Shown here in pieces: positions 47,420 through 55,444 of a stretch of DNA of 64,000 nucleotides (the first letter of the stretch is position 1; every line of letters starts with the position of its first letter). The translations under genes were made by a program, and so were the position numbers. The DNA is from Ampullimonas aquatilis (lineage in GTDB: Bacteria; Pseudomonadota; Gammaproteobacteria; Burkholderiales; Burkholderiaceae_D): contig NZ_CP183834.1 in NCBI RefSeq assembly GCF_049675895.1, positions 1 to 64,000 of the forward strand, written 5' to 3'. The notes beneath the pieces were generated by a model. The model ran no database searches. It saw nothing but the letters and a program-made list of their open reading frames with translations, and was not told the origin of the DNA.

Positions 47420-48382
47420 TTACTGCACACCGACCAGCATGTTTTCAATCAGACGGATCATCGTTTCTTTTTGTGTGGGTGCTGATTCAGCTACCAGTAG
47501 TGCCAATGCGGCAAGGCCGATGTCGTTGATGACAGGTTGGCCGTCGCGTATCAGTGCATTGTTGCGGTTTAAAAAATTGACAAACAAGAAGGCACCGGTA
47601 CGCTTGTTGCCATCGGCTAGCGGATGATTTTTGATGACGAAATACAGCAAGTGTGCGGCCTTGCGCTCAATCGTTGGGTACGCGGGCTCACCAAAAACAA
47701 ATTGATCAAGGTTGCCAAGAAGCGCCGCAAGTGCATCACTGCGTTCAAGCCCAAAAAGATTGCTGGCTTCGCCGCGAGACATGAGATCGGCTTTTAAACC
47801 AGCGATGGACAGCCTTACCTCGTCAAGAGATGGCATGACACCGCCTGTTGTTCCATCAGGATCGGTCAGTAATCCTTCATCGTAACGCTGCAACAGCAAG
47901 AAGGTTTGGGTATAACGGCTGACGATCTCGACTAATCCTCGTCCGGTATCGGCAATGAGGTCGGGTGATTGAGCTGTCTTTCTGACAAGCGCCAGTGCTG
48001 CTCCCAGTTCGGCGGCGTTGTGCTCGAAGCGAGCGCGATCGAGCGTCCAGCCTTGCATCAAATGGTCACGTAGAATACCCGTTGCCCATTGGCGAAATTG
48101 TGTACCGCGCTTGGAGTTAACGCGATACCCGACCGAAATGATGGCGTCGAGGTTGTAGAATTTGACTGGTTTGTCTGAGTCAGCAATGTGCAAAATTTGC
48201 ACATTACTTTCTTCAACCAGTTCGCCATCCAGAAAGATGTTGCGTAAATGCTTGGTGATGACCGAGCGCTCCCGGCCAAACAGTTCGGCCATCTGTTCTT
48301 GGGTCAGCCAGAGGCTTTCGCCTTCAAGCCGAACGGTAACATGCCCGCCATCTATTGGTTCATAAATGATTATTTTGCCCAT
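47420..48382 (-). CDS. RhuM-like protein with C-terminal Fic/Doc domain
   Basis: 320 residues. The N-terminal half follows the virulence RhuM family (LWLTQEQMAELFGRERSVIT, KHLRNIF, FYNLDAIISVGYRVNS, QFRQWATGILRDHL). The C-terminal part is Fic/Doc, with HPLADGNKRTGAFLF at about 254-268; the Lys in DGNKR is the Doc-type variant, whose founding member phosphorylates EF-Tu. The RhuM part probably binds DNA or recognises a partner. No antitoxin is adjacent. The 24-base convergent gap to the TumA gene leaves little room for signals. Confidence 0.85.
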   Translation of the reverse strand: MGKIIIYEPIDGGHVTVRLEGESLWLTQEQMAELFGRERSVITKHLRNIFLDGELVEESNVQILHIADSDKPVKFYNLDAIISVGYRVNSKRGTQFRQWATGILRDHLMQGWTLDRARFEHNAAELGAALALVRKTAQSPDLIADTGRGLVEIVSRYTQTFLLLQRYDEGLLTDPDGTTGGVMPSLDEVRLSIAGLKADLMSRGEASNLFGLERSDALAALLGNLDQFVFGEPAYPTIERKAAHLLYFVIKNHPLADGNKRTGAFLFVNFLNRNNALIRDGQPVINDIGLAALALLVAESAPTQKETMIRLIENMLVGVQ

Positions 48383-48547
48383 TGTTCACATTCCTGAAAA
48401 AATGTCTGGCAGCATTTGATTCTATCCTGACACAATTTATACAGTGAATCTGACATCAAGCAAGGTCTGGCTCAAATTACCCAGTTCTGTTGGAAAAGCC
48501 TGTGCTGTGAAGCAAGCCCGCAATTGGTTGAGCCGATAAGGGAAATG

Positions 48548-48575
48548 GTTACAACGCTGCTATGTGCGTTGTAAC
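48548..48575. repeat. Perfect hairpin between RhuM-Fic and Anbu genes
   Basis: GTTACAACG (48548-48556) pairs perfectly with CGTTGTAAC (48567-48575) around a 10-base loop. It is 12 bases past the Anbu gene's stop on the minus strand. No T-run follows on either strand, so termination would have to be of another kind; an operator for rhuM-fic is also possible. Confidence 0.55.
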
Positions 48576-48586
48576 CTATATGGTCT

Positions 48587-49396
48587 TTATTTGAACTGAA
48601 AATTGGGCTTGAGGTAAAAGGTTTGTTGCTGCTGTTGCTGCGGCAATGTGCGGTTGCGTTTGAGGGCGTCCCAGTCTGGATCGGGGAGGCGTTTGAAGAT
48701 TTCTTTCAGGCCATCACCCCAGGTATTGTGGATCATGCTGAAGTATTCGTCGTTTTCATCAATGCGGGTCTGGGTGCCAATTTTGAGGGTGTTGGCGCGG
48801 TATTCCAGCAGGTCAATCGGCATGCCGACCGAGAGGTTGGAGCGCATGGTGGAGTCAAATGAAACCAGGGTGCATTTGATGGCGTCGGGAATGGAGGAGT
48901 TGCGACGTACCACGCGGTCAATAATGGGTTTGCCGTATTTGATTTCGCCAATCTGAAAATAGCAGGTGTCAGCCGTGGCTTCAATGAAGTTGCCTTCGGC
49001 ATAAAGCATGAACAGGCGCTGCCGTTCACTGCCAATTTGTCCACCAATGATAAATGAGGCGGAGGCATCCACATTACTGGCAATCAGCGCAGCACCTATG
49101 GTGGTGCGGACTTCGCGCAGCGCTTCGCCGAGCAGGGTTGCCACATCAAACATGGATGTGGCTGTCCAGATGTTGAGTTTGTCGGGGTCTTTGGTGGCTT
49201 GTTGTTCCAACAGGCTGATGGCGTGCTGGGTGATGGATAGGTTGCCTGCATTCATGATGCAGATTACCCGATCACCGGCCTTTTCAAAAACACGCATTTT
49301 GCAAAACCTGGCGACGTTATCAACGCCAGCATTGGTTCGTGAGTCGCTGGCAAAGATCATCCCAACGTCTAATAGCATCCCTACACAATAAGTCAT
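48587..49396 (-). CDS. anbu: Anbu-type proteasome-like protease
   Basis: 269 residues of the Anbu (ancestral beta-subunit) branch of proteasome/HslV Ntn hydrolases. MTYCVGMLLDVGMIFASDSR, TNAGVDNVARFCKM and ICIMNAGNLSITQHA match the family; Thr2 after Met removal is the expected nucleophile. The polyglutamine stretch near the C-terminus is unusual. Anbu often sits with an alpha-E protein, an ATP-grasp protein and a transglutaminase-like protease. None of these is here, so the gene is isolated among TA modules. Confidence 0.9.
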   Translation of the reverse strand: MTYCVGMLLDVGMIFASDSRTNAGVDNVARFCKMRVFEKAGDRVICIMNAGNLSITQHAISLLEQQATKDPDKLNIWTATSMFDVATLLGEALREVRTTIGAALIASNVDASASFIIGGQIGSERQRLFMLYAEGNFIEATADTCYFQIGEIKYGKPIIDRVVRRNSSIPDAIKCTLVSFDSTMRSNLSVGMPIDLLEYRANTLKIGTQTRIDENDEYFSMIHNTWGDGLKEIFKRLPDPDWDALKRNRTLPQQQQQQTFYLKPNFQFK

Positions 49397-49565
49397 GACT
49401 CTTTCTGTGCCTTTTCAATGCCTGTTAACAGGCTGTATATGTATTCTTCTTCTTTTGCAGTTTACTCATCTTTCAATAACAGAGCAAAACGCCTGCCTGA
49501 CGTAAGTTTAACCTAAGTTAGCGGGTATCGCAGTGGCTGGCTCGTTATGGATAACCATAAAAGTG

Positions 49566-49586
49566 TTACCTCACCATTTGGTTGAT
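49566..49586 (-). pseudogene. Remnant of the gspF 3' end
   Basis: 21 bases encoding INQMVR and a stop on the minus strand, the same end as the intact gspF (50329-50349). Three of 21 bases differ and all three changes are silent (Gln, Arg twice). The remnant is on the far side of the MntA/HepT operon from the intact gene. Confidence 0.7.
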
Positions 49587-49592
49587 CAGGAT

Positions 49593-49961
49593 TTAACTAC
49601 GCTGGTCAAGCTTGCTTAGCGTTTCTTGAATCTGGTTGTAGAAGGTGTGCAGATCACGTTGGATGGTTTGCCAGACGATTTCGAGATCGATCTGAAAGTA
49701 ACCATGTGTTATGGCATTACGCATTTGGTAGGCATGAGCCAACGGTAGTTCTGGGTGTTCTATGGCAAATTGTGGATAGTGTTTTTCAATGTTGTTGCTG
49801 GCTTCACCAATGATTTCAAAATTGCGGATGACGGCATCTTGCGTCATTTGATTGGTGAGAAATTCTGCCTGGTCAATTTTTTCAGTGTAACGATGAATGC
49901 GTTCAATTGCTTCGGCAATGTGTAATAAATAGTCGATAAGGCGCTGCTCGTTACGACTCAT
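49593..49961 (-). CDS. hepT: HepT-like toxin (DUF86/HEPN ribonuclease), copy 2
   Basis: 122 residues, intact. The HEPN catalytic motif is RNAITHGY (R-x4-H followed by Tyr), which forms the RNase site and AMPylation tail in this family. LLHIAEAIERIHRYTEKID corresponds to the start of the broken copy at 45418-45534. Its start overlaps the antitoxin stop by four bases. Confidence 0.92.
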   Translation of the reverse strand: MSRNEQRLIDYLLHIAEAIERIHRYTEKIDQAEFLTNQMTQDAVIRNFEIIGEASNNIEKHYPQFAIEHPELPLAHAYQMRNAITHGYFQIDLEIVWQTIQRDLHTFYNQIQETLSKLDQRS

Positions 49962-50248
49962 ACAGGGCGTGCTTCGGCTAACACTTGGGTGCGAAATTTG
50001 TCAGGCAGGGCTTGAGGGGTCAGTACATCGACCCGGACACCAAGAAGTTGGTGCAGTTCGTGACGTATTGCGCCAATATCAAATAGGCTGGTCTCTGGCG
50101 TGGGGTCGATAAGAAGGTCCAGATCACTGTTTTCTGTGTCCTGCCCATGCAGAACCGAGCCGAATACACGTACGTTTTTAGCGCGGTGGGATTCAACCAC
50201 GCAACGAATGGCGAGACGATGAGCGTCTAACGCATCAGATGGTTTCAT
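49958..50248 (-). CDS. mntA: MntA-like nucleotidyltransferase antitoxin, copy 2
   Basis: 96 residues. The motif GSVLHGQDTENSDLDLL (GSx10DxD) and VDVLTPQALPDKFR identify a minimal nucleotidyltransferase. It AMPylates and silences the adjacent HepT. The pair is complete and lies between gspF and a copy of the gspF 3' end. Confidence 0.92.
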   Translation of the reverse strand: MKPSDALDAHRLAIRCVVESHRAKNVRVFGSVLHGQDTENSDLDLLIDPTPETSLFDIGAIRHELHQLLGVRVDVLTPQALPDKFRTQVLAEARPV

Positions 50249-50328
50249 CTGTTTTCTCCCGGCAATAACGATTCGATCATAGTGTAGTGGTTTGTTTTCC
50301 GCAACAGCAAAACCTAATATCTATCTTG

Positions 50329-51573
50329 TTATCGCACCATCTGGTTGATTTCGATAATCGGCATCAGAACGGCCAAAACAATGAGCAATACAAACAGCCC
50401 CATTGAGAGAATCAGGGCGGGTTCGAGCAGGCTGGTGAGGGTGAGGGTGCGACGTTCCAGTTCTTGCGCCTGGCCATTGGCGGCGCGCTCGAGCATGGGG
50501 GGTAACTGGCCGGTTGCCTCACCCGAGCGGATGAGATGGATGAGTACCGGAGGAAACTGGTTTTGCACCGCCAGTGCGCGTGCCAGGCCCGAGCCTTCAC
50601 GCACACGGACGATGGCATCTTCAACATTGGTGCGCAGTGCCAGATTGCCCATGGTTTCAGCGGCCGACTCAAGGGCGCGCAAGATGGGTACGCCGGCAGA
50701 CGTCAAGATGGCCAGGGTGCTGGCAAATCGGGCGGTATTGAAGCCTTTGACCAGCTTGCCAACCAGGGGCAGGTTTAATAGGCGCTTATGCCATGCCAAA
50801 CGTAAGGCAGGTTGTTGCAACAGCTTGTAGATTGCAAAGGCGACCAGTGCCACCACAATGGCGGCCAGCCAGCCATACGAGCGGACAGCATTGCTCAGTC
50901 CCAGCATCATGCGGGTAAGCAGTGGCAAGGCCTGTTTGGTGTTGGCAAATACCGATACCACTTGTGGCACCACGTAGCTGAGCAAAAAGATCACAATGGC
51001 CAGGGCAACTGTGCTGACAATGGCGGGGTAGGTAAATGCCAGGGTGATTTTTTGGGTGAGGCTATTGCGGGCCTCTACATAGTCGGCCAGTTTGTTGAGT
51101 ACCAGGGCAAGATTGCCCGATTCTTCACCGGCAGCAGCAAGCGAGCGAAAGATGTCGGGAAAGTCTTTGGGATGACGGCCCAGTGCGGTAGAGAGGGAGG
51201 AGCCAGATTGCACTTCGGCTCTGATTGAGCCAACCAGTGCCTTGATGCTTGATTTCTCTGCGCCTTCGCCGAGGGCTTGCAACGCGGTTTCCAGTGGCAG
51301 GCCCGCTGTCAACAGACTTGCCAATTGACGCGTAAAAAGTGTCTGGTCTTGTCGAGACAGCGATTTTTTAGGTACTTTGACCGGTGTGCCCGGCGCGGCC
51401 TGCTTCATGCCAAAGGCGTTATTGCTGTTGCCGATATCAATCTGCTCAACCAAAATGGGTGTCAAGGCTCGTGCATTGAGCATTTGACGAACGTGCTTGG
51501 CAGAATCAGCTTCGAGTGTGCCCTTATCAGTTTTGCCGACTGCCGAGATGGCTTCGTAACGGAAAGCAGGCAT
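50329..51573 (-). CDS. gspF: Type II secretion/type IV pilus inner-membrane protein (GspF/PilC family)
   Basis: 414 residues. Two T2SSF domains: the first near 85-205 (LFTRQLASLLTAGLPLETAL, GRHPKDFPDIFRSLAAAGEE), the second near 285-405 (FASTLAILTSAGVPILRALE, LIRSGEATGQLPPML), with hydrophobic segments after each. GspF and PilC assemble pseudopilus or pilus at the inner membrane. No other secretion gene is nearby, so it is an outlying member. Its last 21 bases are duplicated at 49566. Confidence 0.9.
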   Translation of the reverse strand: MPAFRYEAISAVGKTDKGTLEADSAKHVRQMLNARALTPILVEQIDIGNSNNAFGMKQAAPGTPVKVPKKSLSRQDQTLFTRQLASLLTAGLPLETALQALGEGAEKSSIKALVGSIRAEVQSGSSLSTALGRHPKDFPDIFRSLAAAGEESGNLALVLNKLADYVEARNSLTQKITLAFTYPAIVSTVALAIVIFLLSYVVPQVVSVFANTKQALPLLTRMMLGLSNAVRSYGWLAAIVVALVAFAIYKLLQQPALRLAWHKRLLNLPLVGKLVKGFNTARFASTLAILTSAGVPILRALESAAETMGNLALRTNVEDAIVRVREGSGLARALAVQNQFPPVLIHLIRSGEATGQLPPMLERAANGQAQELERRTLTLTSLLEPALILSMGLFVLLIVLAVLMPIIEINQMVR

Positions 51574-51602
51574 GAAGATAGACCACCATAGTTATGTGAA
51601 GC

Positions 51603-52988
51603 TCAGTATGCGTTTTTATCACTCATTACAACGCCAACTGTGCGGAAGATGATAAAGAGGTCAAGACGTAATGACCAGTTCCGCAAGTATTCTAAATCAT
51701 ATTCGATCCGCATTTTCATGGATTCGAGATCGTCACCACCTCGATAACCATTTACCTGAGCCCAGCCGGTAATGCCCGGCTTCACTTTGTGGCGCACCAT
51801 ATAGCCCGGGATGAGTTTGCGATAGTGTTCGTTCATCATCACGGCATGCGGGCGTGGTCCAACAATACTCATTTCACCTTTGAGTACATTGATGAGCTGC
51901 GGCAGTTCGTCTACCGAGGTTTTGCGAATGAATGAGCCAAATGGTGTGAGCCGAGGGTCTTTTTGTGTGACAGCCTGAAAAGCCTGCTTCCCATCTTCCA
52001 TGGCCTTGAGTGAGCGAAATTTCCAGACCAGAATTTCCAGACCATCCAGGCCATAACGCTTTTGTTTGAAAAATACCGGACCAGGTGATGAGAGTTTTAC
52101 GCCAGCGGCAACGACTAGCAGCAAGGGGGAAATAAGCAGTAAAACCAGCGCAGAAATAACAATATCGCTCAGGCGCTTGACGATGCCGTTGATGCCGTAA
52201 AACGGGCTTTCGCAAACAGCAACGACGGGCAGGCCATTGATGTTATCAATACGGGCCTGAATCAGGTCGTAAACAAAAATATCCGGAACAAAATAAATGG
52301 AAGCGGTTGTGTCGCGCAGATCATCCAGCAACTTCATGATGCGCGGCGTGGAGCCCATTGGCAGTGCAATATAGATGGCGTCGACATGTTCCTTGTTTTG
52401 AAATGTGGCGACTTCTGACATATTGCCGATCAGTTTGGATTCATCAATGCCGATGCGCTCTGGTGGACGGTCATCAAAAAATCCCAGAAATTCAATACCC
52501 AAATAAGGTGTTGCGGCGAGTTGTTCGGACAGCTTCTTGCCTACTTCACTGGCGCCCACAATAATTGCACGGCGATGTTCCATGGCAATCAATTTGGGCA
52601 TGAAGAGGACAACCACAAAGTTGGCCAGGTAAAGCGTGAATGGCACGCAGATGGCCCAGCGCCAGATGACATCCTGATCAAAAGCGGGCAGAAAGTTGGT
52701 GCCCCAGCCAAACAGCAGCAGCAAAATAAAAGTGAGCGCCCAGCGCCCAACAATGGCCACAAAGTCGCTCACCATGCCCTTGGCCAAAGATAATTGACCA
52801 GGATAAGAGAGCGAGAAGACAATCAAACCCAATACCAATTCGGCACCGCGTATCGTCCCGGTACTGATCAGGGTGATGATGAAGAGTGTCAAAACAATAA
52901 CAGCAGGCTCAATGGACGCTCGTAAAAGACCGGCAATTGAATGATTCTGATGAAACTGAATCTTGGATTTATTGGAAAGCTTGTCCAT
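51603..52988 (-). CDS. wcaJ: Undecaprenyl-phosphate glucose phosphotransferase (polyprenyl glycosylphosphotransferase)
   Basis: 461 residues. Four to five N-terminal membrane segments and a CoA-binding-like soluble part (AIIVGASEVGKKLSEQLA) precede the bacterial sugar transferase domain: RLSDIVISALVLLLISPLLL, KQKRYGLDGLEILVWKFRS, and KPGITGWAQVNGYRG. It loads the first sugar phosphate onto undecaprenyl phosphate, starting repeat-unit assembly. It is the only initiating transferase in the window and could serve both polysaccharide blocks. Confidence 0.92.
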   Translation of the reverse strand: MDKLSNKSKIQFHQNHSIAGLLRASIEPAVIVLTLFIITLISTGTIRGAELVLGLIVFSLSYPGQLSLAKGMVSDFVAIVGRWALTFILLLLFGWGTNFLPAFDQDVIWRWAICVPFTLYLANFVVVLFMPKLIAMEHRRAIIVGASEVGKKLSEQLAATPYLGIEFLGFFDDRPPERIGIDESKLIGNMSEVATFQNKEHVDAIYIALPMGSTPRIMKLLDDLRDTTASIYFVPDIFVYDLIQARIDNINGLPVVAVCESPFYGINGIVKRLSDIVISALVLLLISPLLLVVAAGVKLSSPGPVFFKQKRYGLDGLEILVWKFRSLKAMEDGKQAFQAVTQKDPRLTPFGSFIRKTSVDELPQLINVLKGEMSIVGPRPHAVMMNEHYRKLIPGYMVRHKVKPGITGWAQVNGYRGGDDLESMKMRIEYDLEYLRNWSLRLDLFIIFRTVGVVMSDKNAY

Positions 52989-53117
52989 AACTTATAGTAG
53001 AGGTAACCGATAAAGCGTGCTCATTTAAATGATGCACTGAGTATGACGGCAATTTATTAGGATGGGCATTTGAGAAAAGATCTCATCAAGTGTTTTTGAG
53101 AAATAAGTTCGAACCAT

Positions 53118-54500
53118 TTATTTATTTTGCATTAGCCGTTGTTCCGTTGACGCTAGATTACGGTTCAGGGTAATTCTTGATTTGGGCTTGCTAAAGTAAT
53201 TGCGCGCAAAATGACTGAATGCCATACCTAAGAAAATGGAGCAGGCCGCATTTTCAATGCAGTTCATGGCAAAGCCAATTGCCATAATTCCTGTTATAGC
53301 CGTGATGTGAAAGCGGGTTTCGTTTTTAAGTGTTTTAGGCTGATTCATTAACAGAATAAGAAATGCAGTCAGATAAACCAAACCAAAAATCCCAAAACTG
53401 ACATAAAGATAAACGAGTAAATTGTCTGCAGGATTGAAGAAAAAGCTTTCCCCAAAGTTGCTTTGCGAAATACCAATTCCGCCGAGGCCTCGACCCAAAA
53501 ATATGTTGCCTTTTTTTTCTACTAATTCAAGCGCGACCGGCCAGGTATTTTGCATGCGATCCATGAATGAACTAAATAGAAGTTTTTGTACAAAATTCAT
53601 ATAAAAATCATGAACTTCAAATATGACTGCATAAATAGGCAACCCAATCAATACCAGATAAACAGCAAGCTGACATATTCTAGCCACTGTACCGTATTGA
53701 TTTTTGTTGAGAAACAAATGGAAGTAAACGAAGATGAGCAAGAATGCCAGAATCGCAGATTTGGTCGTGGTGATCATTACTGCGATGAGGGTAAGAATAA
53801 AGAGTACGGTTTTTAGCAAGATCGATCTGAAGTAGGCCAGAAAAAAAGTCATGCATACAAGTAACAATATGGCGGCTTCAATAGAGCTACGAGTGGTTCC
53901 GGCAATACGTCTGATACCTTGACCAGCGGTCCATTCCCGATTACCTTGAACCGCGATACCACCAATATCATAGCTCAATCCCTCCCAGGGGAACTTGGTG
54001 TAATAGTTGATGAAAATCGAGATGCAAAGCAGTATCCATGCAAAAAGAATAATAAATTTAAGTTTGCCAAGTTTGGGGGATACGGTTTCGGAAACGATCA
54101 AACCGAAAAAGAAGGGAAGCCATAACTTGGCAGCAAATAAAGACTGAGATGGATTCTTAATAAAAAATAGGGAAATGATGAAATGACAAACAAGTATCCC
54201 GCTAAAACACAGGAATTCATTTGGAATATCACCTTTAAGTACTTTTCGTACTACATAGGTCAGGGATACGGCTATCAGGGCAACGTCACGCAGATAAACC
54301 AGTCCAACCAGTCCAACAGCATTTAATGCATAGCGCATTGGTGACTCAAAGATAAGAGTCAGCAGATACAAAATGAATACGTTCAGAGCGATCCAATCCA
54401 GCCTGTCTGAAAACGCCTTATCCATCGCGGCCGATAAAACGCCGCGTTTTCTGGCAACTTGTGCCAAGTGTCTATTGATATCGGAAAGAGCGATTGTCAC
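53118..54500 (-). CDS. O-antigen ligase/polymerase family membrane protein, second copy
   Basis: 460 residues, about 11 membrane segments. The ligase-type region is RGLGGIGISQSNFGESFFF with DNLLVYLYVSFGIFGLVYL; before it is TTTKSAILAFLLIFVYF. It polymerises or ligates polymer units in the second exopolysaccharide block. Its N-terminal 25 residues are charged and cytoplasmic. Confidence 0.83.
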   Translation of the reverse strand: MTIALSDINRHLAQVARKRGVLSAAMDKAFSDRLDWIALNVFILYLLTLIFESPMRYALNAVGLVGLVYLRDVALIAVSLTYVVRKVLKGDIPNEFLCFSGILVCHFIISLFFIKNPSQSLFAAKLWLPFFFGLIVSETVSPKLGKLKFIILFAWILLCISIFINYYTKFPWEGLSYDIGGIAVQGNREWTAGQGIRRIAGTTRSSIEAAILLLVCMTFFLAYFRSILLKTVLFILTLIAVMITTTKSAILAFLLIFVYFHLFLNKNQYGTVARICQLAVYLVLIGLPIYAVIFEVHDFYMNFVQKLLFSSFMDRMQNTWPVALELVEKKGNIFLGRGLGGIGISQSNFGESFFFNPADNLLVYLYVSFGIFGLVYLTAFLILLMNQPKTLKNETRFHITAITGIMAIGFAMNCIENAACSIFLGMAFSHFARNYFSKPKSRITLNRNLASTEQRLMQNK

Positions 54501-54535
54501 AACAGGATGCGATTGGATTTGAGATAAGTTGTTGA

Positions 54536-55429
54536 TCAGTTAAATTCGTTGATGACCGAACCAACGATGGTGATGTCCGCACTTGCTAATTTTTTAGCTG
54601 CGCTGAGTAATTGATTTTGCTTGGTCTGGTTATTTTTGGCCAATAAGAGTGCGCCTTTGCATGTTTTGGCAACGGCAAGTGCATCCAATGTATTGTTGTC
54701 GAGCGCTGGGGTGTCGACCAGAATCACGTCAAATTCTTTGGAGAGAATGCTGATGCCTTCTGAGAAGAGTGGGCGGCTGAGTAATTCGAGTGGATTCGGC
54801 GGTAATGGGCCTGATGGCATGACACTCAGATCGGCAAAACTTGGGACGCGATTGATCAGGGAGTTGGTATTGCGGCCTGATAAATAAGAGCTTAATCCGG
54901 TTTTGTTATCCAGATGAAAGAGTGCATGTTGTTTGGGATTGCGTAAATCGGCATCAATCAGCAATGTGCGCATACCTAGCTGTGAAAATACGATCGCCAG
55001 ATTGGCTGCCATGAAACTGCGACCATCGCCTGCTTGAGCACTGACCACGGCAAGGGCTGCTTGTTCAGACTTGCCAAACCAGCGCATGGAGAGCTGGCTA
55101 CGCAGGGCGCGAAAACCTTCCACCGTCTTTGAAAATGGATGATAGGCAGCTACCAAGTCAGGACTGACGCTGGTATCTTGAGTGGTCAGATACGGGAATT
55201 CATATTGAAGAGAAAGCGCATGCTGAATATCTTCGGGCGTAACCAGCTTTAATGCTACGGCTGCTTCACCAAAGCGCATACCTTGTTCGCGCTGCAGGCG
55301 GAGAATGGTTTCTGCATCGGAGGGTTTGAGCTTGCCATTGCGAATGAGAATAGTGCCAAGAGAAAAGTCCTTGACGGTGGCTTCATCGGGAGCGCGGCTC
55401 AGATCAAGTTGAGTATTGATAGCGTTCAT
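54536..55429 (-). CDS. epsG: Chain-length regulator tyrosine kinase-like ATPase (EpsG), copy 2
   Basis: 297 residues, paralogue of the gene at 42527-43429. Same plan: MshEN-like N-terminus (SLGTILIRNGKLKPSDAETI), P-loop SAQAGDGRSF with Arg for Lys, LLIDADLRNPKQH, VILVDTPA, and a short INEFN end without tyrosines. It lies 15 bases after its chain-length partner. Confidence 0.88.
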   Translation of the reverse strand: MNAINTQLDLSRAPDEATVKDFSLGTILIRNGKLKPSDAETILRLQREQGMRFGEAAVALKLVTPEDIQHALSLQYEFPYLTTQDTSVSPDLVAAYHPFSKTVEGFRALRSQLSMRWFGKSEQAALAVVSAQAGDGRSFMAANLAIVFSQLGMRTLLIDADLRNPKQHALFHLDNKTGLSSYLSGRNTNSLINRVPSFADLSVMPSGPLPPNPLELLSRPLFSEGISILSKEFDVILVDTPALDNNTLDALAVAKTCKGALLLAKNNQTKQNQLLSAAKKLASADITIVGSVINEFN

Positions 55430-55444
55430 AGTGATCTTCTCTTA

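Noticed and set aside
49491..49586. Terminal inverted repeats around the second MntA/HepT module
   Set aside because: A GGGTATC word is present on one side but nothing matching it is found on the other; only the gspF-end duplication is supported.
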